Of a stretch of 64,000 nt of DNA, positions 1 through 8,036 are shown piece by piece (positions within the stretch are counted from its first letter, which is position 1; each line of letters starts with the position of its first letter). Source of the DNA: Roseovarius sp. MMSF_3350 (lineage in GTDB: Bacteria > Pseudomonadota > Alphaproteobacteria > Rhodobacterales > Rhodobacteraceae); contig NZ_JASHIZ010000004.1 in assembly GCF_030733425.1 (NCBI RefSeq), forward strand, positions 124,001 through 188,000. Reading direction: 5' to 3'. A program made the translations under genes and the position numbers. Below the pieces are notes generated by a model. It did no database searches. It worked only from the letters and a program-made list of their open reading frames with translations, and was not told the origin of the DNA.

Positions 1-3000
1 TCCAAAGACTCTAGAAGTGACACCGTGCGCTCGGGACGAATATCCCAGTGTGCCAGACCTTCCAAAGTCGGCTGAAGGCCCTCGATCACGGAACTGAGCT
101 CGGTTTCTGTCGGTCGGTCCTGGTGTTTTCCGGCCTTAACGGTCTCGCCATAGGCCTCGCGCAGCAGCCGCGTCACTTCTGGCTGATCCCGGATGATTTC
201 TTGTCGATCGCCTGTCTCGCGGACCGCCAACAGCCGGGGTGGCAAATAGGACGCCTCGACCAACGAGGGCGATCGCCCACCTAGGGCAATGATTGTCATC
301 GGTGTCTTGCCGGCGAGAAGACACAGCTCAGCGCCCCAAAGGCTTTGAGGCTTAATGCGCTCCATAGACTGGAGGAGATCGTCTGGCAGCTTGCGCCGCA
401 TGTCTTCAACCAGATCGTAGAGGTTGTTTCGGCGAAGCGGCCGCGGTTTCTTGTGCTGCTCCAGGATCAGGTCTGTCAGATCGCCGGCAGAGAATTCCAG
501 ATACTCGTCTGCGAGATCTGAAGCACCGACCCCCGAAAGCAGAGCGATAGACTCGATGCGATCACGGCCTTTTTTGTCAGACGACAGGACGAGCCCAGGC
601 AGATCGAAGGTGGTGTAAGTGATCTTGGAATGCGGGCTGTCGATGCGGTCGATTCGCCCCAGGCCCTGGAGCATGCTCTTGATGTCCGAAGTAACGCCGA
701 CGATGCCCAGGGCGCGTGCGCGCTGGAGGTTGATGCCTTCCGCCATTTGAAAGGTCATGAACATGGCTCGGCGACTGTCGTCGGACGTCTTCTTGCCGTC
801 GAGAGCCAAGTATTCTTGGGCTTCTGCACCATTTCGAGCGACGGTAATGCCGGTACCAGGTCCCAGTTTGTGATTGGCAGCCACAAGGATCACATCGGGT
901 TTTGGGCCCTTGCGGGAAGACAGAAGGCGCGCGTAGACCTCCAGAACGCCAATCCGTTCAGAAAGGAAAATCACTTGCCGATGCTGATTCAGCATCTCCG
1001 CCATATGTTCGGCGCGCTGCTCATCGATCGCATCAAGTTCCGGGCTCTGCAGCAATTCACCGATACGGTCGCAAATCGGCGTCGTCGAGCGTTTGTCGAG
1101 AGGGAGCTCGCCGCTCTTCGGTGTAATAGTGATCGTTGCGGTCTTCCCACCGCGGCTTTCACGTTCTGAGCGCCTAAGGCTCTCGCCAATCGACGTGCGG
1201 CCGCGCGCATCTGCATCTGCGGCCCGCCTGCGTTCCCAATCTTCCCGGGCGAAGGTGATTGACGACCTCAAGATCGCCAGAAAGTTCCGAATGTGGATCC
1301 GCGCCTTGTCATGAAAGCGGACTTCCGTATGACCTGCTCGTTTTGGGTCGGCAGATACAAGGGTTGTACCTGTCGAGATGCTCTCAGCCAGTCTTCTGAT
1401 TTCGTCGAGGATGGCCGATTGTGCGGGCGTGAGTTCAGCGTCTATCCGGATGCTTTCGATCTCAGGGTACGCGTAGATGTCTGGTCCGCGTTTCTTGGAC
1501 TCTCCGACGCAATGGCGCTGACGCCGAACCACATAGGGTGCCAATGCATCCGCCATGTCGGCTTGGATTTCGCGCGGATCGAGCCGCTTGCCCGCAAGTC
1601 GTTCTTCTGCGTCTTCGATTGGTTGGGCGAGGTCTGCTTCGGACAGGAACATGTCTTCCATGCCAGACCGCTGACGATCCTCGAAGTTCTGCTTAAGAGT
1701 GCGGAGAGCATTCAACTCTGATGCTCTCTCGCGTCCTCGCTTGAGGTTGTCGTTGATCCTCGCTGTGATTTCGGGGGGCACATAGATCGAGGCGCGTCGT
1801 TCATGAAAGGCGAGCAATCCATCTAGGCCCTGGTTCCCCATCAGGGTCGCTGACAGGCACGAAGTCCAGATCGCAGGGCTTTGTTCGAAGACGAGGGAAC
1901 GTCTCGACGGGGCGAGATAGCGGGAGTTCAATCGATGACTCTCGTCCACGATCATGGAAGCGGAAGATCGGACGCCTCGGTTGATCTCCTCAAGTTCCTC
2001 GGCCTCTTCGCCTTTGCTGCGTGAAAGATGGCTGTGCTTGATGAGATTGAGGTTTGCTGGCTTGCTCTTGTCCCAATTGCGAAAGACGCTGGCCGGAATG
2101 ATGCCGAGCGCGCCATTGCGCGTTTGGTCAGGACGTTCATTCCCATGTCTGAGAACGACGCTCGAGTGCATCGTCGGCAAGACAGTCGCCAAGTGCTTTC
2201 CGATGTCGGTCTTTCCTGCACCTGTCGGTGCTTCGACAAATGCAAACCCGTGTTCGTAGGCTGTCCCCGAGGCTTCGTAGACGAGATCGGTCTGAAACGG
2301 CAGCGGCGGTCGCCCAGCGGCGCCGTCACCGCTAACACGCCAGGGCGAAAAGGATGTCATTTCGTGAACCGTTCGGGCGAGAGCTTCTTCGGCGCTCACG
2401 GGTCGCAGAAGGGCACGCAAGATCTCAAGAGCCTGTTCGGTCCAGTCGGTGCCAAGCGTCCAGAAGTCTTCAGCGACCGCAAGACGCGATGTGGCAAGAT
2501 CGGGGAAAGCTTGAAGATCGTCGACGTACTCGAGGTTGCGTCTAAGGCCGCCGACCGAGAAGTTGGCGCTGCCGGCGAGCGCGCCTGCGTCACTGATGAA
2601 GAGCTTCGCGTGAAGCATCGCGTGGGTGCGCCCGAACCGCTCCCGAGCTAAATCACTATCGAAGATACGAAGCGAGATCGCTCCCGATGCGATCGCATCG
2701 TAAGCAAGGACAGCCCGCAACTCGTCGAGTGAGCGTAGCGAAAGCCCTCGCGTTTCAAGGAAATAGTCCCGGGCCTCTTCCGAGAGCCCGCGTCCGCTTC
2801 CTTCGAGGCGGCCTTGGTTGTCGGTATTCGTTCCAAATATGATCCGGATCGTTTCAGGGGGCTCAGATACAATGCTGGGCCGAACACGAAGGATGATCGA
2901 CATCGCGGACAAAAAGTCCTGATATCCGGTCACGACGAGAGCGTTTGGTCCGTTCAGATTGCGCTCAACGAGTTCTCGGACAGATCGTTCCCCATTAGTC

Positions 3001-3140
3001 GCCCAGACCAGTTTATGGTCGGTGGCGCTTTCGGCCGAGGGCGTTGGCTCAACATCGACGTCCACAGCCTCTTGCTCGCGTTCCTTGGAACCACGAAACA
3101 AAAACCTTGATATGAAACTGTCTGCTCGCTCGCGCGCCAT
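1..3140 (-). CDS. PLD-nuclease/SF2 helicase fusion protein (partial, 3' end off window)
   Basis: The frame is open from ATG 3140 to the left edge (1,046 codons, no stop), with GAGGTGA just upstream of the ATG. Residues 1-260 include a phospholipase D-type motif HxKxxxxD (H177, K179, D184) followed by GSANFS, as in NgoFVII/DrmC-type nucleases. A superfamily 2 helicase core follows: Walker A APTGAGKT (K310), DESH box (D399-H402), an SAT motif in SCLSATLMG, and a motif VI QGLGRIDR at 825-832. PLD-helicase architectures are known among restriction and anti-phage proteins such as the DISARM components, where the two parts are separate. Only one HKD motif is seen, so a dimer may be needed for cleavage. 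It lies downstream of the recombinase/ParB operon on the same strand. A defence role is inferred; a role in element maintenance is the alternative. Confidence 0.75.
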   Translation of the reverse strand, partial: MARERADSFISRFLFRGSKEREQEAVDVDVEPTPSAESATDHKLVWATNGERSVRELVERNLNGPNALVVTGYQDFLSAMSIILRVRPSIVSEPPETIRIIFGTNTDNQGRLEGSGRGLSEEARDYFLETRGLSLRSLDELRAVLAYDAIASGAISLRIFDSDLARERFGRTHAMLHAKLFISDAGALAGSANFSVGGLRRNLEYVDDLQAFPDLATSRLAVAEDFWTLGTDWTEQALEILRALLRPVSAEEALARTVHEMTSFSPWRVSGDGAAGRPPLPFQTDLVYEASGTAYEHGFAFVEAPTGAGKTDIGKHLATVLPTMHSSVVLRHGNERPDQTRNGALGIIPASVFRNWDKSKPANLNLIKHSHLSRSKGEEAEELEEINRGVRSSASMIVDESHRLNSRYLAPSRRSLVFEQSPAIWTSCLSATLMGNQGLDGLLAFHERRASIYVPPEITARINDNLKRGRERASELNALRTLKQNFEDRQRSGMEDMFLSEADLAQPIEDAEERLAGKRLDPREIQADMADALAPYVVRRQRHCVGESKKRGPDIYAYPEIESIRIDAELTPAQSAILDEIRRLAESISTGTTLVSADPKRAGHTEVRFHDKARIHIRNFLAILRSSITFAREDWERRRAADADARGRTSIGESLRRSERESRGGKTATITITPKSGELPLDKRSTTPICDRIGELLQSPELDAIDEQRAEHMAEMLNQHRQVIFLSERIGVLEVYARLLSSRKGPKPDVILVAANHKLGPGTGITVARNGAEAQEYLALDGKKTSDDSRRAMFMTFQMAEGINLQRARALGIVGVTSDIKSMLQGLGRIDRIDSPHSKITYTTFDLPGLVLSSDKKGRDRIESIALLSGVGASDLADEYLEFSAGDLTDLILEQHKKPRPLRRNNLYDLVEDMRRKLPDDLLQSMERIKPQSLWGAELCLLAGKTPMTIIALGGRSPSLVEASYLPPRLLAVRETGDRQEIIRDQPEVTRLLREAYGETVKAGKHQDRPTETELSSVIEGLQPTLEGLAHWDIRPERTVSLLESL

Positions 3141-3460
3141 TCCGGTCACCTCGCAAGCAGTCTAGCGGTTCAAATGATTCCTCCAACCCATTGAATTCGG
3201 AACAATTCGCACACGGTAGGAAAGATTGATGAGCCGGAACGTCTTTCCTTCGGGTCAGTCGCTCCGGCTCCCATGCGAGGTAATTCTCGCGAGTCTGGCC
3301 GAGTGGATAATCTCGGCGTGGTGGGCCCCGCACGGGATCGCCGCCATCCCCACCGCCGCACTTGATCCGCCCCACCGTGCGGCGTCTCCTACGGTCCCCG
3401 CGCTTCTATGGGTCCGGGTCCCCGAATGCAGCCCAGCCGAAATTGACCGAACTGCTCGGA
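3141..3460. other. Intergenic gap before the nuclease-helicase gene
   Basis: About 320 bases without a convincing gene on either strand; the short open frames here have no family-like sequence. An inverted repeat, CGCCGCAC (3354-3361) and GTGCGGCG (3377-3384), with a 15-nt loop, could form a hairpin between the ParB-like gene and the helicase gene, either as a terminator without a U-tract or as a protein site. The helicase promoter probably lies here on the minus strand, but I cannot point to clear -35/-10 boxes. Confidence 0.4.
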
Positions 3461-4360
3461 TTAGGAGGCCAGGGCCTCCGTCTCCGTGATCTTTTCGAAC
3501 TCAGGCAGAAACTCGGGATGATACATCTCTAGATACCGCGTGACGCGTGCATTGGTGATGAGCTTGGAGACGTAGCCACGCGCGAGAACCAGATCGAGGT
3601 GATCACTGCCGTATGTGTCCTCGACCAGGCGCAACTCTCGTTCCAAATTCGCGGACTCGCGCTCCATCAGCTCGAGTTGCTGGCGGGAGATCCCTTTCAC
3701 AGCTTTCGGCTTCTCCGGATCTTTCAACTGGCTGGCGGGCGTCGCAGCCAAAAGTGAACGGGCGTAATTGACGGTGTATTTGTTCATCGTCACCATCAAT
3801 TCTGCAGCCTCGATCTGACGCATCGGCTTCATCTTTTTGAGAACGCGGAATCCAGTGAGAGACACTTGCTTGTCCTTCAGGAGTTCAGCTGCCTCTGGAC
3901 AGATCCCATCCAAAAGCCTCTTCTTTTCTTGCAGAGATTTGACATTCACGTTGAGCGCCCGGGCCAGCCGCTCTTCAGGCACGCCGCGTTCGAGCGCCTT
4001 CAGGATCATCTTGTGTTCCTGAATGGTGGCAAGGCGGCTGATGCGCTTGTTGTAGGTGAAGGCTTCGTCGTCTGACGATACCTGACACGGCGCATTCTGC
4101 TCGCCGAGGTCGGTCAAGATCGCAAGTCGCACGTGCCCATCGAGCAGCATGAATTTCTCGGGATCGGATTGGTCGCGGACGACGACCAGTGGCTCGACAA
4201 GCCCGACTTCCTTGATGGAAGCGACGACCTGGCGGTATTTCACCGTGTCCTTGGTTTCTTTCCGAACGGCGTAAAGCGGGCAGATCTGCTCAAGCGGCAG
4301 CTGAATGAGATCTTTCTCAAACGCCATGTTGATCGATTTGGAGCGTCCGGATCGTGCCAT
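3461..4360 (-). CDS. ParB/RepB-like protein, second of the recombinase operon
   Basis: A 299-aa protein of the plasmid-partition RepB/ParB superfamily. The N-terminal half carries the ParB fold, with the nucleotide-binding box degenerated to DGHVR (74-78) where chromosomal ParB has GERR. The ENxxR motif is not recognisable; KRISRLATIQEH stands in its place. A helix-turn-helix-like stretch follows at about 120-150, and the C-terminal half (190-299) is helical and charged. The ATG overlaps the TGA of the upstream ParB-like gene by one base (TGATG), so translation is probably coupled. No ParA ATPase is visible nearby, so classical plasmid partition is unlikely. I infer a recombination- or island-associated DNA-binding role. 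Confidence 0.75.
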   Translation of the reverse strand: MARSGRSKSINMAFEKDLIQLPLEQICPLYAVRKETKDTVKYRQVVASIKEVGLVEPLVVVRDQSDPEKFMLLDGHVRLAILTDLGEQNAPCQVSSDDEAFTYNKRISRLATIQEHKMILKALERGVPEERLARALNVNVKSLQEKKRLLDGICPEAAELLKDKQVSLTGFRVLKKMKPMRQIEAAELMVTMNKYTVNYARSLLAATPASQLKDPEKPKAVKGISRQQLELMERESANLERELRLVEDTYGSDHLDLVLARGYVSKLITNARVTRYLEMYHPEFLPEFEKITETEALAS

Positions 4361-5250
4361 CAGAGGTCTCCCGTTCGAGCGGCCAGGCGGTCAGAGAGGT
4401 TCTTTGGAATCGTCGCCAATCCTTCGGCCCTGAGCAGGGTGACAAAGTTTTCGTCATTCAGGAGTTTGCGAAGGGCCTCCGTGATGAACATCAGCTCGTT
4501 GCGCGTTGCTGTCGCTTTTCGGAGCAGCACCTGCTTCTTTTCAACGTCGTTCTGATAGGTGCGGATCAAGCTTTCGACCGACAGCGTTCGTCTCTTCTTT
4601 CGGTCTGCGCTCGGTTGTCCTTTCCCGTATTGCTGACGGGCCTCGACTAGGCGTTTCGCGGCCATCAGTCGGCCTCCGCGCAGCTGGTTGTTCTCATAGG
4701 CCTGGCGCAGGACGTCCTGCACTTCCGTATCTTTTGCCTCAGCGATATCAACGGCAACGCTGACGGGAAGCTTTCCGCTCTCAACGGCTCTGAGCAGTCT
4801 GTGCTCACCGCTCTCGAGGAGCCGAAGGACACCGCGGACATACTTGAGAGAGAGCTGGGTCTTGCGCGCGATCTCCGGGCCAGAATAGCCGCGCTCCTTC
4901 AAGCCTTTGATATCGCGCAGAAGGTCGAGCGCCCGATGCTGTCGGCGTGCCAGGTTCTCCACGAGGCTCATCACCAGGCAGTCTTCGCTGCTGGCGTCGA
5001 TGACGATCGCCGGGATTTCTGATTGGCCAAGCTCCTGGAAAGCCTCCAGCCGCCCTTGGCCACAGACCAGATCGTATCGCAAGCCATCCTCGCTCTGTCG
5101 CGCGGCAACGGTGATCGGCCGTTTCAACCCGAGCTCGGCGATGTTGTCGACGATCTCTCTGAAAGCCTTTCGGTTCCTCACGCGCGGGTTTACCACGGTG
5201 ATGCGATCCATCGGGATCAATTCGGCGGCTTGGGGTTGCGCGTCAGCCAT
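4360..5250 (-). CDS. ParB/RepB-like protein, first of the recombinase operon
   Basis: A 296-aa ParB-superfamily protein, closer to canonical ParB than its downstream partner. It has a nucleotide-binding box VCGQGRLEAF (G64-R67), an ENLARRQHRALD motif at 98-109 matching the ENxxR region, and an HTH at about 121-145 (GYSGPEIARKTQLSLKYVRG). The C-terminal part resembles RepB C-terminal regions. It starts at ATG 5250, one base into the recombinase stop codon, and its own stop overlaps the next ParB-like start. The family often binds CTP and spreads on DNA; whether GQGR still binds CTP cannot be told from sequence. Two dissimilar ParB-like proteins behind a recombinase suggest a heteromeric complex. 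Confidence 0.8.
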   Translation of the reverse strand: MADAQPQAAELIPMDRITVVNPRVRNRKAFREIVDNIAELGLKRPITVAARQSEDGLRYDLVCGQGRLEAFQELGQSEIPAIVIDASSEDCLVMSLVENLARRQHRALDLLRDIKGLKERGYSGPEIARKTQLSLKYVRGVLRLLESGEHRLLRAVESGKLPVSVAVDIAEAKDTEVQDVLRQAYENNQLRGGRLMAAKRLVEARQQYGKGQPSADRKKRRTLSVESLIRTYQNDVEKKQVLLRKATATRNELMFITEALRKLLNDENFVTLLRAEGLATIPKNLSDRLAARTGDL

Positions 5251-6791
5251 CAGGCCACCTGCGGTACTGGGACGTGAACCGCCATGTCGAACAACCGGTC
5301 CAGCGTCTCAAAACGATAGGCATCGAGCGACAAGCCGTTGTGCTCGGCCAGGCGGATGCGGGGGAGGGTCATGTCGAGGCTCGGGAGCAGGTAGTAATCG
5401 AGCGGCCGTTGGTTGGGTCGGTCCATACGCACGGCAATCGTAATGTCAGGCTTTAGGCTCATGTCGAAGCGGATATTCCACCGCAGAGAGCCCGCATTGG
5501 TTTCACTGCATCGGACGATGACCAGGGAGGCAGTGAATTCGCCGTTGATGGTGAGCAGGTCTGTTCGGGGATGCCGTTCGACGCTGTCGCCCGAAGCTTC
5601 GATGCCGGCAATCGTCTCGGCGACAATGTCCGGGTGGAGCTCGCGCAAGCGCCGATTAATTTCGATGTACCTGTAGTCTCGATCTGGCTTGAACCCGACC
5701 AACTGGTAGGCGCGGAGCAGGCTTCCAAAACGGGATCGATAAGCGCTGCTTGAGGGGAGCGCTTCGGCTTCGTCTATGACGAGACCAGACAGAAAGCCCT
5801 CGGCCTCGAACACCTCTTTCAATCCCTCGAGCATTTCGTCGTCGGTGAGCTTGGTCGATCGCGCGCTGATGATGGCGTTGGCGGCTGCAAACAGATCCCG
5901 ATCAACGATCCCCTCGAAGGCGCCCTCGGCGCGAACCCAGATGTCGGGATCGTTTTGGACCCGTCGCTTCTTCAGTTTGAAGGAGCTCCGGTTCCAGACG
6001 TTGTTGCCGATGTATTTCTCGTTGACCAGGATTTGATGGACGGTCCCGCGGGTCCAGGCGCGGTCGAGGTCCGTTAGAATGCCGCGGATATTCAATGCCT
6101 CGGCGATTTCGGTCTCGGACTTTCGATCTACCACGAAGGCTTGGAAGATCTCTTGGACGATGCCGATCTCTTCGGCTGGGCCCGGGACAAGGGTGACACG
6201 ATCCGTCTGAATGCTTTTGTGCTCGCCACGCTCCAGAATGCCTTTCGCGACCCCATGCTCGTCGATCAGCATGCGCCGCAAGCCGAAGCCGGGCGGACCT
6301 CCCTGGCGATAGCCAAGTTCAATCAGGCGGCATTGGCCAGTGAAGACCTTCTGCGAAAGCTCGCGGCTGTACTCTCCCGCCATTGCGCGCTTGACGCCCT
6401 TGACGATCGTTGAGACCGGGCTGCCGTCGTTTTCGAACTGTTCGGCGCAGTAGATGACGGAGATGCCGGCGCGTTTGCAGATGTATTCGTAATAGGCGCT
6501 CTCGTCCGCATCCTGAAACCGGCCCCAGCGGCTGATGTCGTACACCAGCACGGCCTCGTAATCCGCGCGGCCGGATTGAATGTCATCGATGAGCTGCTTG
6601 AGCCCATCGCGGCCCTGGATCCTTAAGCCGCTCTTACCCTCGTCCGAATACGTGCGGACGATCTCGATCCCGCGCTGCTCAGCGTAATGCGCGATCGCGT
6701 CCGACTGGTTCTCGGTCGAATAGCGTTGGTGCTCGGTCGACATCCGGACGTATTGAGCGGCGCGCCGAGGCTGAGCTCCCCTTGGCGCCAT
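5250..6791 (-). CDS. Large serine recombinase
   Basis: A 513-aa serine recombinase that would cut and rejoin DNA at attachment sites. The N-terminal resolvase domain shows QYVRMSTEHQ with the catalytic serine at S18, and VYDISRWGRF (D85-F92), the conserved Arg-containing helix. A recombinase zinc-ribbon-type region follows (about 165-290, GGPPGFGLRR and the NEKYIGN segment). The C-terminal 220 aa are less conserved. ATG 6791 was chosen with GAAGG just upstream; a TTG at 6824 would add 11 residues. It is the first gene of a three-gene operon with the two ParB-like genes. The cysteine pairs usual in the zinc ribbon of phiC31-type integrases are not evident, so this is the shorter alphaproteobacterial type. 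The function (integrase, invertase or resolvase) is undetermined. Confidence 0.85.
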   Translation of the reverse strand: MAPRGAQPRRAAQYVRMSTEHQRYSTENQSDAIAHYAEQRGIEIVRTYSDEGKSGLRIQGRDGLKQLIDDIQSGRADYEAVLVYDISRWGRFQDADESAYYEYICKRAGISVIYCAEQFENDGSPVSTIVKGVKRAMAGEYSRELSQKVFTGQCRLIELGYRQGGPPGFGLRRMLIDEHGVAKGILERGEHKSIQTDRVTLVPGPAEEIGIVQEIFQAFVVDRKSETEIAEALNIRGILTDLDRAWTRGTVHQILVNEKYIGNNVWNRSSFKLKKRRVQNDPDIWVRAEGAFEGIVDRDLFAAANAIISARSTKLTDDEMLEGLKEVFEAEGFLSGLVIDEAEALPSSSAYRSRFGSLLRAYQLVGFKPDRDYRYIEINRRLRELHPDIVAETIAGIEASGDSVERHPRTDLLTINGEFTASLVIVRCSETNAGSLRWNIRFDMSLKPDITIAVRMDRPNQRPLDYYLLPSLDMTLPRIRLAEHNGLSLDAYRFETLDRLFDMAVHVPVPQVA

Positions 6792-6915
6792 TGCGCCTTC
6801 GTCATGTCCGTCCCTCCAGCTCAAGAACCGAGCCTTTCATTTTTGGCCTTCGACAAGTCACGGGAAATGCCTGTGATTCCATGGGGCCGAAGCATAGACG
6901 CGGAGGTTCGGAAAA

Positions 6916-7302
6916 ATGTTTCCTAAGATGGGCAAGACTTTTCCAGATAACGACGAACGGAAGGTCGATCGATTAAAATACCAAATGGCAATTGCAGCCG
7001 CGCTGAAGCGGGAACTCGGCGGATCTCATCGGGCGATCAAGATCGTGATGCGCTGGACGGGTGTCTCGGAGCGAACGGCCAAGAACTGGCTTGCGGGCTC
7101 CCACGGTCCGGCTGGAGAGCACCTGGTCGAACTCATGCGGAATTCGAACCAGGTGTTGGCAGCCGTGCTCTCACTGGCCGGGCGAGGCGAGTTGAAGATA
7201 GGGGCGGGACTTCACGAAACCCGCGAGACCCTCCTTCAGTTGCTTCAGGTCTTGGACGGCATTCTCGGAACTTCCGAGGCAGGGGCTGATGAAAACGAGT
7301 AG
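6916..7302 (+). CDS. Small DNA-binding (HTH) protein divergent from the recombinase
   Basis: A 128-aa protein preceded by GGAGG at 6902-6906, nine bases before the ATG. The segment at about 32-66 (GGSHRAIKIVMRWTGVSERT, then AKNWLAGSHGP) reads as a helix-turn-helix, with recognition-like helix SERTAKNWL. The remainder is helical and ends in an acidic tail. I know the pattern from small uncharacterised proteins on alphaproteobacterial mobile elements, but no function is established. It is divergent from the recombinase operon with only about 125 bases between starts, so it may regulate the recombinase promoter or act as a directionality factor; this is inferred from position only. Confidence 0.7.
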   Translation: MFPKMGKTFPDNDERKVDRLKYQMAIAAALKRELGGSHRAIKIVMRWTGVSERTAKNWLAGSHGPAGEHLVELMRNSNQVLAAVLSLAGRGELKIGAGLHETRETLLQLLQVLDGILGTSEAGADENE

Positions 7303-7612
7303 GCAGCGTTTCGCGCGAGGTGCGCGGCACTCCTGAGTAGAGCGACGTTCAGTTTGAAACCGCTGCGCTCGATCAAAATCGATAAAATTTAAAAAGTTAG
7401 AATGTCGCCCGGAGTTCGCCGCGTGTTCTCGCGTGCCGCTATTTTTGTAGAGACTGGTTCGCATTGGTCTCCCAGCACCGCCATCCACTCTTTTGACAGC
7501 AATAGAATCAAACCCTTAGGGGTCAGATTGTCAAACCTTCGGACTGGGTTTGACAATGTTCGTTCGCGTTTCCTTCTCTTCCAGCGCCTTCATCCCTTCC
7601 GTTGCTAGTCGC
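7303..7612. other. Intergenic region with inverted repeat, island side of prophage scar
   Basis: About 310 bases with no convincing coding frame. It is AT-richer than its surroundings (7374-7400 is mostly A/T). It contains a perfect 11-bp inverted repeat at 7527-7557, listed separately, and a related half-site TTTTGACAGCAAT around 7491. The truncated AlpA-like gene ends at its right edge. This may be where the recombinase-borne island meets older prophage DNA. Confidence 0.4.
7527..7557. repeat. Perfect inverted repeat ATTGTCAAACC / GGTTTGACAAT
   Basis: The 11-bp arms lie at 7527-7537 and 7547-7557 with a 9-nt loop. A partly matching copy, TTTTGACAGCAAT, lies about 50 bases to the left. There is no U-tract, so an operator or a recombinase/ParB binding site fits better than a terminator. 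Located between the small HTH gene and the prophage remnant. Function inferred. Confidence 0.55.
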
Positions 7613-7804
7613 TTACGGTCGGCTGCGGCGGTGTATCGGGCTGAGGATGCGGCTATAAATCCGTTTCGGGCCGGGCATGAAGCCGTCGGCCATCATTCTG
7701 TCAAAGGTATTGGGAGACACCCCGGCATAAGCAGCCGCTTCAACCCGCGACAGAAGTCGCGCGGTCGGAGCGGGCAACGCTCTATGTCGGGCCGCGGTGT
7801 GCAT
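7613..7804 (-). pseudogene. Truncated AlpA/excisionase-like HTH protein
   Basis: A 63-aa frame from ATG 7804 with GAGG nearby upstream. The middle, LLSRVEAAAYAGVSPNTFDR followed by MMADGFMPGPKRIYSR, is a MerR/AlpA-type winged-helix start that in rhodobacterial prophages usually continues with about 25 more residues and precedes an integrase gene. Here the sequence changes after YSR into ILSPIHRRSRP and stops, and no integrase follows. I therefore call it 3'-truncated, probably by a later insertion or deletion. It begins seven bases after the DUF2190 stop, so both came from one phage transcription unit. It might still bind DNA. Confidence 0.6.
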
Positions 7805-7811
7805 ATCAACC

Positions 7812-8036
7812 TCAGAACGTGCCGTTGAGCCGGACGTGCACCGATGCGGACGGGTTGCCAGCTTCAGAGACGGCGATGCCAATCTTGGTGTTGCCGCTGG
7901 CTGTGCTGCTAACGGCCCCATCTGAGGTACGGAAATAGACCGCATCGCCAACGGCTAATTCATCGGTTGAGACTTTCGGCATTTCGAAAACACCGGCCGT
8001 GACCAGCACCAGCGGCTCGCCTATCTCAGCGTTGCC
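7812..8036 (-). pseudogene. 3' fragment of DUF2190 phage capsid-cement protein
   Basis: 74 codons are recognisable: EPLVLVTAGVFEMPKV, then LAVGDAVYF, then TASGNTKIGIAVSEA and HVRLNGTF. This is the C-terminal part of the DUF2190 family (capsid cement/decoration proteins, usually about 105-115 aa). The first 30-40 residues are missing. Upstream of GNAEIGEP the frame enters the antisense-free body of the acyl-CoA dehydrogenase in a different reading frame, so there is no proper start. With the AlpA-like gene it marks a prophage remnant. Not expected to be functional. Confidence 0.7.

Larger units (their letters stand above)
1..8036. mobile_element. Genomic island / prophage remnant, left edge outside window
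   Basis: This stretch groups a large serine recombinase, two ParB-like proteins, a nuclease-helicase, a small HTH protein and two truncated prophage genes. Its right boundary is visible: at about 8032-8040 a host acyl-CoA dehydrogenase frame is interrupted and a DUF2190 capsid-cement frame begins without its own 5' end. Base composition looks less GC-rich than the core genes further right (judged by eye). No tRNA or direct repeat marks the right end. The region may be composite, a recombinase-borne island inside or beside an older prophage scar, because the AlpA-like gene at 7613-7804 is itself broken. The left end is not in the window, so size and attachment sites are unknown. Confidence 0.75.

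Noticed and set aside
630-2651. Several plus-strand frames of 60-207 codons within the first 3 kb
   Set aside because: The minus strand has one unbroken frame with nuclease and helicase motifs covering the same DNA, so these are shadows.
3290-3400. A tRNA-like stretch (TGGCCGAGTGGATAATC) resembling a D-arm of tRNA-Ser/Leu
   Set aside because: No matching acceptor stem, anticodon arm or GTTCGA T-loop can be found around it; probably chance or a remnant too short to call.
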